A stretch of 64,000 nt of DNA. Source: a virus. Where the stretch lies: positions 1-64,000 of IMG/VR virus record IMGVR_UViG_3300010885_007382, one strand, 5' to 3'. Below, piece after piece: positions 14,061-22,220 of the stretch (position 1 is the stretch's first letter; each line of letters starts with the position of its first letter). Below the pieces are notes generated by a model that saw nothing but the letters and a program-made list of their open reading frames with translations, made no database searches and was not told where the DNA came from. The translations under genes and the position numbers were made by a program.

Positions 14061-14729
14061 TTATAGTTCTATGATCTTACCTTGCTTTGGCGGCTCTCTG
14101 TAGAATAGATCAAACGCCATAGTTATTCTTTCGCTATCATCATCGTGCTCGGTTGTATAATGATAGATGTAAGAGTTGAAGATACTGATACGACCAGGAC
14201 TATTAGTGAAAGAGTAATACTCAGGCCAGTTGATAACGTCACTGAATGGATTCTCATATACCGTTTTTGTGCCTTGACACCTAATCGTAAAGTGTCCTGA
14301 TAGAAAACTTCCGTCTGTGTTATCGCTGTGTCGGTGAGTATTCATCTTCTCACCTTTCCTTAGCACATTAGCCCAACACTGGACATACACCTTCTCATTC
14401 TTGTCAATCTTGAAATGGTCACATGACATATTGTAGATGTATCTTATCTCTTGTCTTAGTTTGTGTATCTCAGAATGATCCCATGATAGAGCATTGAACA
14501 CTTTAAATCTAGATGTAAGTGCCTTAGGACCTAATCCTGTATAACCGTGACTAATCAAGTTCTCAGGAAGATCGAGAGATGTTATCTCTGCTTCCTTTTC
14601 TAGTATTAAATTTGATAATGCTTCTAAGTCTAAAGTGTATATGTAACTGCCGAAGATAGAACATTTGTATGAAGGAGCGGTAGGTGTTTGTAGTCTACCG
14701 TTCTCAAAATTCACAATCTCGGTTATCAT
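14061..14729 (-). CDS. 2OG-Fe(II) oxygenase-like protein 1
   Basis: The 222-residue protein carries an HxD iron motif (HRHSDNTDGSFLSGHF), a distal His in YIYHYTTEHDD and the Arg of SERITMAFDL, the full facial triad plus 2-oxoglutarate Arg of non-haem oxygenases. The substrate is unknown. Such proteins are frequent in T4-like cyanophages and alphaproteobacterial phages. It is one of five in this window. Confidence 0.8.
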   Translation of the reverse strand: MITEIVNFENGRLQTPTAPSYKCSIFGSYIYTLDLEALSNLILEKEAEITSLDLPENLISHGYTGLGPKALTSRFKVFNALSWDHSEIHKLRQEIRYIYNMSCDHFKIDKNEKVYVQCWANVLRKGEKMNTHRHSDNTDGSFLSGHFTIRCQGTKTVYENPFSDVINWPEYYSFTNSPGRISIFNSYIYHYTTEHDDDSERITMAFDLFYREPPKQGKIIEL

Positions 14730-14948
14730 TCATTCCTCAAAATCTTCAATCTCTGGTGGATACTTTTCATTCCATACTTCATCAAAAGCAGGATCAATGT
14801 CTAGATATCCTTCCATACCTTTAATGTCAAATTCTTCAAGAACTTCTAAAAGTATTCTATAGGTCTCTTCTCTTTCAGAAACGCCTAGCTCACTTTCTGA
14901 TAGTCCTTCAATAAACCTTCCAAATATAGCTGCTCTTTCTCCAGCCAT
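14730..14948 (-). CDS. Small acidic hypothetical protein
   Basis: The 72-residue protein is strongly acidic, with helices (LSESELGVSEREETYRILLEVL) and the C-terminal PPEIEDFEE. It is translationally linked to both neighbours. Function unknown. Confidence 0.6.
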   Translation of the reverse strand: MAGERAAIFGRFIEGLSESELGVSEREETYRILLEVLEEFDIKGMEGYLDIDPAFDEVWNEKYPPEIEDFEE

Positions 14949-15325
14949 TAGTCTTTACCTTTCTTGAAATAAGACATATAATGTGATACTGAATCCGTAA
15001 ACATCTTATAACCAAAAACGGTAACGTATAGAACTTGTCTATACATTTCATAGGCAGGATTCCTTGCTAATATGTCTGGGTCTCTGTTCCTCTTTTTCTT
15101 CTTCTGTTTCTTACTTAGTAAGGATTTGTTTTGTATCATTGTCTCAAAGAAGGCGATCCTACCATCAATATACTCTTCACCTTTATCAATGGCAGGATCA
15201 TTCTTCAAGAGCTTTCTCACTCTCTTGATTGTTTTCTTATTTCTTCTTGATTGGTGTAGTTGTTCAAGTAGAATAAGATCAAGTTCATCAGTTTGTGATC
15301 CGAATGGTAGTTTCTTCCATATCAT
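14948..15325 (-). CDS. Basic hypothetical protein
   Basis: The 125-residue protein is rich in Lys and Arg, with KKTIKRVRKLLKNDPAIDKGEEYIDG and KKQKKKKRNRD. It overlaps the L,D-transpeptidase gene by 38 bases. Function unknown. Confidence 0.65.
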   Translation of the reverse strand: MIWKKLPFGSQTDELDLILLEQLHQSRRNKKTIKRVRKLLKNDPAIDKGEEYIDGRIAFFETMIQNKSLLSKKQKKKKRNRDPDILARNPAYEMYRQVLYVTVFGYKMFTDSVSHYMSYFKKGKD

Positions 15326-15689
15326 TCCTTACAATCCCGTAAAGAGTTGCTGCATTACCGGGACTAAGCCGAACACAACCATGAGATGCAGGACGCCCCA
15401 AATTGCCAGTATGTGGAGTAGCATGGATAGCATAACCGCCACTAAAAAAGATGGAGTGAGGCATCGGCGCATTATCATATTTCCTTGAGTAGTGCATTGG
15501 TTGTAATGAGTAAGGGTGAAAGCTGCCCGTAGGAGTATAGTAACCCCTACGGGCGGTGCTCACTGGCCATGAGTAGCTGCCCTCCGAACTATGAACAATC
15601 ATGCGCTGTCTTGACTTTGAAATTGTAATATCAGTTTGTGCCATTGCTGGTGTAGCAAGTAGCATCATAGCAATAAGTAGTTTTCTCAT
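15288..15689 (-). CDS. Exported L,D-transpeptidase (YkuD family)
   Basis: Residues 1-17 are a signal peptide (MRKLLIAMMLLATPAMA). The mature part contains the YkuD catalytic signature: HATPHTGNLGRP with His89, and SHGCVRL with Cys105. Such enzymes make 3-3 crosslinks in peptidoglycan or attach lipoproteins to it; they are abundant in polar-growing Rhizobiales. A phage copy would act in the host periplasm. At 133 aa it is a bare catalytic domain with no LysM or binding domain. Confidence 0.88.
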   Translation of the reverse strand: MRKLLIAMMLLATPAMAQTDITISKSRQRMIVHSSEGSYSWPVSTARRGYYTPTGSFHPYSLQPMHYSRKYDNAPMPHSIFFSGGYAIHATPHTGNLGRPASHGCVRLSPGNAATLYGIVRNDMEETTIRITN

Positions 15690-17578
15690 ATTTCACAGCC
15701 TCCAGCGGTACATGCGAGTGTTTGTGTACCTTCTACATTATCTTCGATTTCTACTAAACTATCCCAATCAAGACTTGTTGGAATTGTTGGTAGCATTGCT
15801 TCATACAAGTCCTTAGAGATTTCCTCATAAGGCGCCTGACGATATGAACCACCATCATGTGGTAAGAATGATACACCAGACATTTCATCAAAGTGATCAT
15901 ACACCCATGCACCAACTTTCATCCATTCATCTTCTTTGACGTTGATTGTAACAGATGGCTTATGTTCACACCATGCGTCCTGATACACAGCCCATAGTTC
16001 AAGATGTTTGATTGCGTCAATGTCATCTCTTACAACTGCGCCTTTAGGTGCTTTCATTGGGAAAGAAAATACGGTTGTGGAGTCAGGCTTCATAACGTCT
16101 GCTTCCCATGGCACACCTTTGTCCTTCATGAACTTTGTCAAAGGATCTTTGTTGTCACCACGGACACGGCGAATATAATATTCACTATGACGAGGATGGA
16201 TACCAGACGCACTATCACAGAGTTGCGAAACAGTACCAGAAGGCTTAACGCAAGTAATAGCTGCGGCAGGATTAATCCCAAGAGTATTGGCCAATTCATC
16301 ATTCACCTTTACAGCAAAGTCACGAAGAGAAGCAAGACGCTCCTTGATACCTTTGTCATCAGGATTGTTAAACAACTTGGAGTCATAGATGCCTGTAAGA
16401 GAAACACCAAGTAGTCTTTCTTCTTCTGCGTTCTTAACCCAAATCTTTCTTAGGTAGGGAAAATCCGTAAGAGTAGATTGAAAAGTACCAAGAATAGTCG
16501 CAACCTCAATTTTCTCACGAACAGTTTCCATGGTGTCATCGGCTCTAATAACAACTTCCGTGAGATTGCAGAAACCATAAGGTCTAAGGATGATTTCGCT
16601 GCAAGGGTTGGTGCCAAATAATTGATCAGCATTTCTGCGGCCATTTCGTTTTGCGATTGTTTGACATGCTTCACGACTGAATAATCCTCTCTCACCTGAT
16701 TTACTTTCATACAATGAAATCCATTCTGCCATAAATGTACCGATCTCTGGCTTCTCGTTATATACGGCAGAGTTATTTGATAATGCTCGTTGTGGATTTG
16801 CTTCCCACCATGCACCAGCCTTAGCATGACGCATACGATCATCAGAAAGATTAGAAAGTGAAATCATAGCAGAACGACGAACGCCGCCAACTACAACCAC
16901 TTCACCAATCTTACACATAATGTCATGGCATTCTAATGATGTTAGACGACGACCATGAGCATTACGGAACAACTTAACAACAAACTTAAACAACTCGGAA
17001 AGAGGACCGGGACCTGATGATCGCCCACCAAACGTCTTCAAGGGTGCGCCGGCAGGTCTTACTTTCGTCAGGTCCCACTTTGGTATTTCACCAGTGTAAA
17101 GCAAAGCGATAAGCATACGCAATGCTTTAGCCCATCCTTCCTTACTATCACGGACAGATATGATAGTTTCGGAATCAAACATCTTCTCTGGGATTTCTGG
17201 TAGCTGATTGATGAACTGACGTTCAACAGAAAAGCCAACACCAGTGCCACAAAGAAGAATAAACATTGCTTCGTCAAATGCCTTTGGATCATCAATAGGC
17301 AAGAATGAACAATTGTATCCGCATGTGTTATCACGCTCTAATGCTTTGCCAGATGTCATCAAGGCACGCATAGATGGCATAACTTTTAGATCAATGATTG
17401 ACTTCTTTATCTTCTCACGAATAGGAGCCATATCATAGCTATAATTACTGGCGAGATGATTATGCATAAAGGTAAGATAACGTTCAACTGTTTCCTCCCA
17501 ATTCTCTCTACGATTTTGTTCTGGTAGATATCTTGAATATCTTGATTTGTAAATAAACTCTTGATATAAACTGTCCAT
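15686..17578 (-). CDS. nrdJ: Class II (B12-dependent) ribonucleoside-triphosphate reductase
   Basis: The 630-residue monomeric-type reductase converts ribonucleotides to deoxyribonucleotides using adenosylcobalamin. Visible: NTCGYNCSFLP with the first redox Cys near 84-94, FGGRSSGPGPL, VGGVRRSAMISL, the radical-site motif GTNPCSEIIL near 340, CVKPSGTVSQLCDSASG near 455 and the C-terminal swinging Cys pair ACTAGGCEI. A B12 enzyme needs no NrdB or iron and works without oxygen. It forms a nucleotide cluster with glutaredoxin and thyX. It is shorter than the Lactobacillus enzyme (739 aa) but all key parts are present. Confidence 0.93.
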   Translation of the reverse strand: MDSLYQEFIYKSRYSRYLPEQNRRENWEETVERYLTFMHNHLASNYSYDMAPIREKIKKSIIDLKVMPSMRALMTSGKALERDNTCGYNCSFLPIDDPKAFDEAMFILLCGTGVGFSVERQFINQLPEIPEKMFDSETIISVRDSKEGWAKALRMLIALLYTGEIPKWDLTKVRPAGAPLKTFGGRSSGPGPLSELFKFVVKLFRNAHGRRLTSLECHDIMCKIGEVVVVGGVRRSAMISLSNLSDDRMRHAKAGAWWEANPQRALSNNSAVYNEKPEIGTFMAEWISLYESKSGERGLFSREACQTIAKRNGRRNADQLFGTNPCSEIILRPYGFCNLTEVVIRADDTMETVREKIEVATILGTFQSTLTDFPYLRKIWVKNAEEERLLGVSLTGIYDSKLFNNPDDKGIKERLASLRDFAVKVNDELANTLGINPAAAITCVKPSGTVSQLCDSASGIHPRHSEYYIRRVRGDNKDPLTKFMKDKGVPWEADVMKPDSTTVFSFPMKAPKGAVVRDDIDAIKHLELWAVYQDAWCEHKPSVTINVKEDEWMKVGAWVYDHFDEMSGVSFLPHDGGSYRQAPYEEISKDLYEAMLPTIPTSLDWDSLVEIEDNVEGTQTLACTAGGCEI

Positions 17579-17588
17579 GTTTTTCCTC

Positions 17589-18272
17589 TTATTCTTGCCA
17601 ATAGTCCCTAAGTGATGGGAAATGTTGTAGTATTTCTTTCTGTGCTGCTAGAGCAACTTGACGATGTTCTTTCTGTGTGCCTGCTTCCGCACGAACATCA
17701 ATATAATGAATCCAACTTCTCAACGTCCCCGACATATATAGACGGGTTGTAGTTAGACCTTCTGGCAGAACTGCTCTTGCTTGTTCTTTGGCGATGCCAT
17801 TTTTTATCGCACTTTCATAGTATTCTTTAGTAAGATCCGAAACATATTTTTGTGCATAATACCATGTATCAGCCAAGTCTTTGTCATCTGTCTCAATACT
17901 ATTCTGTCTATTCTTTGCATCCTGTAGTCTTGCTTCTCTTGTTACAAACTCCATGTCCTTGGTTGGATCAGCATAACGTTGACTAAACTCTTGGAATGAA
18001 AATGACCGATGACGGATAATCTGGTGTGCAATGTCACGGGTTGTATTGATTTCCATTGTGATAGAAACCATTTCAAACGGCGACCAGTGTTTGTTCTTGA
18101 TTAGATATGATAGAAGTTTAGGTGCTGTTAGTGTATTATGTTGGTTAGATGGATTTGATACTCTGGCGGTGTAAGCAATGAATGCCTCTGCGCCAATCGG
18201 ACTTTCTGTGTTAGTTTCCCAAGCAGAAAGAATAGGATTAGTTAAAGCAATGATCTTGGCGTCGTTCATCAT
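17589..18272 (-). CDS. thyX: Flavin-dependent thymidylate synthase ThyX
   Basis: The signature RHRSFSFQEFSQRYAD at about 93-108 is the ThyX motif RHRxxSxxxxSxR. ThyX methylates dUMP with FAD, NADPH and methylenetetrahydrofolate. The C-terminal part (LPEGLTTTRLYMSGTLRSWIHYI) holds the conserved Arg and Ser of the active site. Length 227 aa is normal. It lies next to nrdJ, giving a dNTP supply cluster. Confidence 0.93.
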   Translation of the reverse strand: MMNDAKIIALTNPILSAWETNTESPIGAEAFIAYTARVSNPSNQHNTLTAPKLLSYLIKNKHWSPFEMVSITMEINTTRDIAHQIIRHRSFSFQEFSQRYADPTKDMEFVTREARLQDAKNRQNSIETDDKDLADTWYYAQKYVSDLTKEYYESAIKNGIAKEQARAVLPEGLTTTRLYMSGTLRSWIHYIDVRAEAGTQKEHRQVALAAQKEILQHFPSLRDYWQE

Positions 18273-18420
18273 GATCTTCCTCTATCAGTTTCTTACAACG
18301 CTTCTTCCAATCATCACGTTGCCATTGTGCTTTTTCGTATGAAAGTTCATGATAATCATTAGCAATGAACTGAACTAACTTTTCATATTTACGGAGCCGT
18401 TCAATCTCTGCGTCGTTCAT
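18238..18420 (-). CDS. Small charged hypothetical protein
   Basis: The 60-residue helical protein begins MNDAEIERLRKYEKLV. Its first codons (ATGAACGACGC) match the start of thyX, which it overlaps by 35 bases. This may be a local duplication of a start region. Function unknown. Confidence 0.55.
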   Translation of the reverse strand: MNDAEIERLRKYEKLVQFIANDYHELSYEKAQWQRDDWKKRCKKLIEEDHDERRQDHCFN

Positions 18421-19103
18421 AGTAGGCTCTTTGCATATTTACAACGGTTAGCAAAGCCATCACCAGTCTGTGGTGTGGCAGGTGTGTATCCACGAGGACG
18501 TTCATAGCCAATAGCAATCAGCAATGCTTCATCGATATCTTTTGTTGCTTTTAGTTTCTTACCAAGACCCTTTTCAGATCCTTCAGTAAGTTCCCAATGA
18601 ACAAATCGTGCCTGTGTATCAAGATCAGTAATTGACTTACCAAGTTTAGTAGCAAAGTTAGCAAGATCAGTTAGACGACCTGGTGAATGCTCACCAGTTG
18701 CTTTGTTATAGTTATCACGCCACTGTGCTAGACCAAGCGCCGTCTTGTTATCACCCCATACATTTGTGCGAAGATCAGGATATGACTCCTGCATAAACTG
18801 TCCAACCATAGCAGCGGCTTGATAATCTTTCCAGCCTAAGTCTTGTAGAACTGTCTTGACATACAAAGGACGATCACGACCTTTGAGTGTATTAGAATCA
18901 ATTTGTGAAACTGGCATTGGCGGAGCAACTTTCTCAACTACTGCTTTTGCCACATCTTTTGACTTTTCAACTACAGGAATAACACTTGCTGAAATATAAG
19001 ACTTGATTGCTGTTAGTGTCTTAGGACCTAGGTCACCATCAATCGGACCCGGATCGTATCCTCTGTTCTTTAGTTGTGTTTGAATTTCCTTTACAATGCT
19101 CAT
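18417..19103 (-). CDS. Endolysin-like protein: peptidoglycan-binding plus phage lysozyme2 domain
   Basis: Residues 1-40 (IQTQLKNRGYDPGPIDGDLGPKTLTAI) form a PG_binding_1 domain. After a linker of about 40 residues, residues 75-228 match tail-associated lysozyme 2: MVGQFMQESYPDLRTNVWGD with the presumed catalytic Glu, and LGLAQW. The domain cleaves glycan strands. It is in a replication operon rather than a tail cluster, so it may be a soluble lysis enzyme. No signal peptide. Confidence 0.82.
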   Translation of the reverse strand: MSIVKEIQTQLKNRGYDPGPIDGDLGPKTLTAIKSYISASVIPVVEKSKDVAKAVVEKVAPPMPVSQIDSNTLKGRDRPLYVKTVLQDLGWKDYQAAAMVGQFMQESYPDLRTNVWGDNKTALGLAQWRDNYNKATGEHSPGRLTDLANFATKLGKSITDLDTQARFVHWELTEGSEKGLGKKLKATKDIDEALLIAIGYERPRGYTPATPQTGDGFANRCKYAKSLL

Positions 19104-20101
19104 ACTTTACTCCACTGGTTCATTTTCATCGTAGCGATTAATCCTTCAAATGTATTACTATCTATGATGTGTTGGATTTCACTTGGATGCATTCCTGCTA
19201 TCACCATATCATTGATATCTTTTTGTTGAATAGTATCAGGCCACACACAAATCTTCTTTCCCATCTCAATCGTCTTCCGCATATTGGAAACTATCTGTTT
19301 GTTTCTAGGTTCATTATCATAGACGAAAACATAATCATAGTCAAGTCCTATTGTATTAGCAGCAGTATATAATGCTGCATCCATAGTAGCCACGCTATTG
19401 ACAAGGAAAAGAGAATCGATGGGTCCCTCAACAACATACACAGTTTTAGATGTATCCAATCCATGCCAGCCGAAAATCTTAGGAGTATCTTCGTTAGCCT
19501 TAATCGTGATATACTTGATTTTGGATTGCCCGATGGCTCGTCCTTGAACACCTAATAGTTTTCCTTCTTTGTCTTTGAATGGTATTACTATTCGTTGCTC
19601 TTTATATAGTTGCTTCGTATTGTCTGGAAATACTGTGGTTATATAATCAGCAAAATCTTCCGCATAGTAAAGACCATCGAGTGGAACTTTTCTTTCATCC
19701 ATATACTTTCTAGCAGGATGTTCTTTACTTAAAGATGCTAGTTCAGGAAGATTGCTCTCAATGACCTGATGTTTAAATACCGGCTTTGTTATAAACTGAT
19801 TGATATCAACCTTAACCGTTGTGTTAGATTGAACAAACGATTCCAGTTGATACTCATTATATAGAGAAGGGTCAACATAGCGAATGAACTTTCCAAGACC
19901 CATTGTAGAGTGGCAGTTGTGGCACATAAAGCCAAAGTGTTCCTTTCGCTTATAGATGTAGCCACGTGTCTTTGTCTTGTCTTTCTGTGAATCTCCGCAT
20001 ACAGGACAACGGAAGTTCCATAAAAACTCTCCCCGCTGCTTGAACTGTGAAAGTTTAGGAGCGAGGAGAGAAATAAACTTCTTATCAATATATACCGACA
20101 T
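19100..20101 (-). CDS. gp61: DNA primase (T4 gp61 / DnaG type)
   Basis: The 333-residue protein has an N-terminal zinc motif, CPVCGDS near 33 and CHNCHSTMGLGKF near 55, then a TOPRIM domain with VYVVEGPIDSLFLVNS near 222-238 and FVYDNEPRN with the acidic metal-binding residues near 260. It makes RNA primers for the lagging strand together with the gp41-like helicase encoded at 39.9-41.2 kb. Confidence 0.9.
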   Translation of the reverse strand: MSVYIDKKFISLLAPKLSQFKQRGEFLWNFRCPVCGDSQKDKTKTRGYIYKRKEHFGFMCHNCHSTMGLGKFIRYVDPSLYNEYQLESFVQSNTTVKVDINQFITKPVFKHQVIESNLPELASLSKEHPARKYMDERKVPLDGLYYAEDFADYITTVFPDNTKQLYKEQRIVIPFKDKEGKLLGVQGRAIGQSKIKYITIKANEDTPKIFGWHGLDTSKTVYVVEGPIDSLFLVNSVATMDAALYTAANTIGLDYDYVFVYDNEPRNKQIVSNMRKTIEMGKKICVWPDTIQQKDINDMVIAGMHPSEIQHIIDSNTFEGLIATMKMNQWSKV

Positions 20102-20127
20102 ACATCACCTGAGCATAATGAAATAGT

Positions 20128-20156
20128 ATCATAAACAAAACTTAACGCTATGTCAA
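20128..20156 (-). promoter_or_regulatory. Sigma70-type promoter TTGACA-N17-TATGAT
   Basis: -35 at 20151-20156 and -10 at 20128-20133 on the minus strand, reading into the primase gene and the operon behind it. Confidence 0.75.
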
Positions 20157-20157
20157 G

Positions 20158-20490
20158 TTATTTCTTTAATAAAGGTTTCATTTCCTGAATGACTTGCTTG
20201 AGGCTATCAATCTCCTTACGAAGATCCTGTCGGTCGCCATCGACGACAGGAATACGTGTCTCAAGTTTGTTTTTGATAGTATCCATAGTTTCTTCTATGT
20301 GATCCACCTTTTGCTCAAGGTACATTACCTTTTGCTGTAATTCCATGTCTTTTACTTTGAACTCACCGATTGTCATAAAGTAAGCAGCCACCAGCCCACC
20401 GACCGCAAGAATAGCGGTGATGATAGGTGGTACTCTTGTAACAGCAGCACCAACAGCATTTTCGAAATCGTTGGTGTCGTTATCGGACAT
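20158..20490 (-). CDS. Single-span membrane protein with coiled coil, holin candidate
   Basis: From MSDNDTNDFENAV the protein has 110 residues. One transmembrane helix (IITAILAVGGLVAAYFM) is followed by a long charged coiled coil (about 45-108). It is next but one to the M15 endolysin, so a lysis function such as pinholin or scaffold is possible. No direct motif supports that. Confidence 0.6.
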   Translation of the reverse strand: MSDNDTNDFENAVGAAVTRVPPIITAILAVGGLVAAYFMTIGEFKVKDMELQQKVMYLEQKVDHIEETMDTIKNKLETRIPVVDGDRQDLRKEIDSLKQVIQEMKPLLKK

Positions 20491-20508
20491 TGTTAGTTCC
20501 AATCCTTT

Positions 20509-20661
20509 CTAGCCTCCCTCTGATACAGGGTTATTGGGAGGTTTTAACCCTTGGACATTGACGCCCTCAATCCAAAGGGGCGTCAATATCTGATTGAACA
20601 CATCTACTTGCCTGAACAATCTCGTTCTTATGTTTTCCTGCCCTGAAAGCAAAATAGACAT
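20509..20661 (-). CDS. Small hypothetical protein, 50 aa, uncertain
   Basis: ATG at 20659-20661, TAG at 20509-20511. It starts MSILLSGQENIRTRLFRQ. The ribosome-binding site is weak and the coding region contains a perfect hairpin, so this space may instead be an untranslated control region. Confidence 0.35.
   Translation of the reverse strand: MSILLSGQENIRTRLFRQVDVFNQILTPLWIEGVNVQGLKPPNNPVSEGG
20558..20586. repeat. Perfect 9-bp inverted repeat
   Basis: TTGACGCCC and GGGCGTCAA flank an 11-base loop. There is no T tract on either side, so it is not a simple intrinsic terminator. It could be a processing or protein-binding hairpin between the endolysin and membrane-protein genes. Confidence 0.5.
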
Positions 20662-20670
20662 GTCTTATTC

Positions 20671-21186
20671 TCAATATCTCCATGCAGCTTGAAAGTGCAT
20701 GGCATCGGTATCACCATTGATACCTCTCCACCAAATACCATGTTTCATTAGGATATTACAAAACTCTCGGTTGATCATACCTTCTGCCCACTTCTTAGGA
20801 AATGGATTTCTAGCAGGATCCATATCAATAGCTATACCGTATGCGTGAACTGACAATCTTGAACCACCACGCATCAAACGATAATTGAATGTACCACCAG
20901 AGATGTCGAGATGTAGCTCTTTGATCTCTTGTGGTGTAAAGTGTTCTTTAACCTCTGTGTAAGCTGCGGTATAAACATCTACAACTTTCTTGTGTAGCTG
21001 TAATGTTCTTAGTGGTGTTCGCTTACCATCTGAATAGAAGATTGGATAAGGCGGCGTCCACTTAACAATGTTTGCTGCATACCACTTACGGCTTACTTGA
21101 CCGTTACTGCCACGAGGATCACCAAAGAACTTGTTTAAGTTCACCGTGTCTTCGTGAGGAAATAGTTTCTTACATACCTCTGACAT
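20671..21186 (-). CDS. M15-family peptidoglycan peptidase (endolysin)
   Basis: The 171-residue protein has the zinc-peptidase signature LSVHAYGIAIDMDPARNPF near 120-138 (SxHxxGxAxDxD) and TDAMHFQ near the C-terminus, as in M15 L-alanyl-D-glutamate endopeptidases of phages. It cleaves the peptide stem of peptidoglycan. No signal peptide, so it needs a holin. Nearby membrane-protein genes may serve this. Confidence 0.87.
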   Translation of the reverse strand: MSEVCKKLFPHEDTVNLNKFFGDPRGSNGQVSRKWYAANIVKWTPPYPIFYSDGKRTPLRTLQLHKKVVDVYTAAYTEVKEHFTPQEIKELHLDISGGTFNYRLMRGGSRLSVHAYGIAIDMDPARNPFPKKWAEGMINREFCNILMKHGIWWRGINGDTDAMHFQAAWRY

Positions 21187-21196
21187 AATTTGCTCC

Positions 21197-21595
21197 TCAG
21201 TATTTTATATATCTCATCTCGCCGGTAGACTCGTTTCTTACAACGATTTTACCTTTTGGATTCTTTGCTGCCCACTCTCTAATCTCAGCGTAGCAGTCAT
21301 CTTCTTCTAAGTATGTGCGCCAGTGTTTGCCCTTGCGCTTTTGCATAGTTAGATTATGAAATATCTTTGAGTTGACCTCGAACACCGCAGCACCAGCAAA
21401 CTGTCCATTGCGTCTTGATGTTACGATATTGTTTGGTTCTGATCTTTTCATCATCTTAGGAAACAGAATTGGTGACTTGTTCTTAGCTTGATGTTTAGGT
21501 GAAACGCCAGGCTCACCAGAACCAGGTTTGCCAGGTGCGTCTATACCAATGCCAGCAACTCCACCACCACCAACACCGACTTCTTCTTTTATCAT
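21197..21595 (-). CDS. Conserved phage protein with Gly/Pro-rich N-terminus
   Basis: Residues 1-40 are Gly/Pro rich (GIGIDAPGKPGSGEPGVSPKHQAK), a pattern shared by several virion-region proteins. The C-terminal half ends EIREWAAKNPKGKIVVRNESTGEMRYIKY. Its place at the head of the virion block suggests a structural or assembly role. Not characterised. Confidence 0.65.
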   Translation of the reverse strand: MIKEEVGVGGGGVAGIGIDAPGKPGSGEPGVSPKHQAKNKSPILFPKMMKRSEPNNIVTSRRNGQFAGAAVFEVNSKIFHNLTMQKRKGKHWRTYLEEDDCYAEIREWAAKNPKGKIVVRNESTGEMRYIKY

Positions 21596-21978
21596 ATCGT
21601 CCTCAATATATTTGCTATCTTCAGATCCACGGGAATCTCTTCCTGTCTGACGTAGTATTTATCAAACGTAGCATTCAAACGGGAAGGCATATAATTAAGA
21701 TATATTAAGATTGTTTTAAGTAGGGGATAATCTTCTTGATCGACTTTGAAGAATAGCATGTTGGTTGTCGCTTCTACACCAAACACATTAGCTAGAATGA
21801 TAACGTGATTAAGAACTAATCGTTCCTTGAACTCACCAGTTTGTTTATACTTGCGTAGTAACCTCTTGACATACTTTAGACGCTTGAGATCATCCTCAAA
21901 TTCTGATTGTAGAATGTGTGGACGGTCGTAACATTTAGCAGCATAGATCAAAAAGTTACCATCATTCAAGTCAAACAT
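21592..21978 (-). CDS. Conserved phage protein, 128 aa
   Basis: The sequence begins MFDLNDGNFLIYAAKCYDRPHILQSEFEDDLKRLKYVKRLLRKY when read in two steps, and later has HVIILANVFGVEATTNMLFF. This layout is conserved in T4-like phages next to head genes. Helical. Function unknown. It overlaps its neighbours by one to four bases. Confidence 0.75.
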   Translation of the reverse strand: MFDLNDGNFLIYAAKCYDRPHILQSEFEDDLKRLKYVKRLLRKYKQTGEFKERLVLNHVIILANVFGVEATTNMLFFKVDQEDYPLLKTILIYLNYMPSRLNATFDKYYVRQEEIPVDLKIANILRTI

Positions 21979-22220
21979 TAGTTCTTAGCTTTTTTCATTT
22001 CCTTCATAATCTTATATTGATAGTCAGGATTTGGATGATTATACAATCGTCTGTAGAACATATTGATGATTGTATTAGAAGTTGTGCCTTCAAATAAGAA
22101 CGGAAAGAATCCATGTATGATAGAAGCAATACCAATGAGAATTAGAAAGAAGCCAGCATACACAGCCCACAATAAGTGGGCCATGTATGTTGTTCTACTC
22201 TTCTTTAGGTGATCACTCAC
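21978..22220 (-). CDS. DUF6356-type membrane protein, GTG start
   Basis: A GTG at 22218-22220 overlapping the upstream stop gives VSDHLKKSRTTYMAHLLWA..., which matches the DHxxxxxxTYxxHxxxA plan of DUF6356 proteins (80 aa). One membrane helix follows (FFLILIGIASIIHGFFPFLF). Longer TTG-started readings cut into the virion gene. Function of the family is unknown. Confidence 0.75.
   Translation of the reverse strand: MSDHLKKSRTTYMAHLLWAVYAGFFLILIGIASIIHGFFPFLFEGTTSNTIINMFYRRLYNHPNPDYQYKIMKEMKKAKN

Noticed and set aside
20558-20586. Perfect hairpin read as an intrinsic terminator
   Set aside because: There is no T tract on either strand, so it is listed only as an inverted repeat.
21654-21662. 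ATAAATA inside the 128-aa gene
   Set aside because: It is over 55 bases from the next start, inside coding sequence, with no support from spacing.
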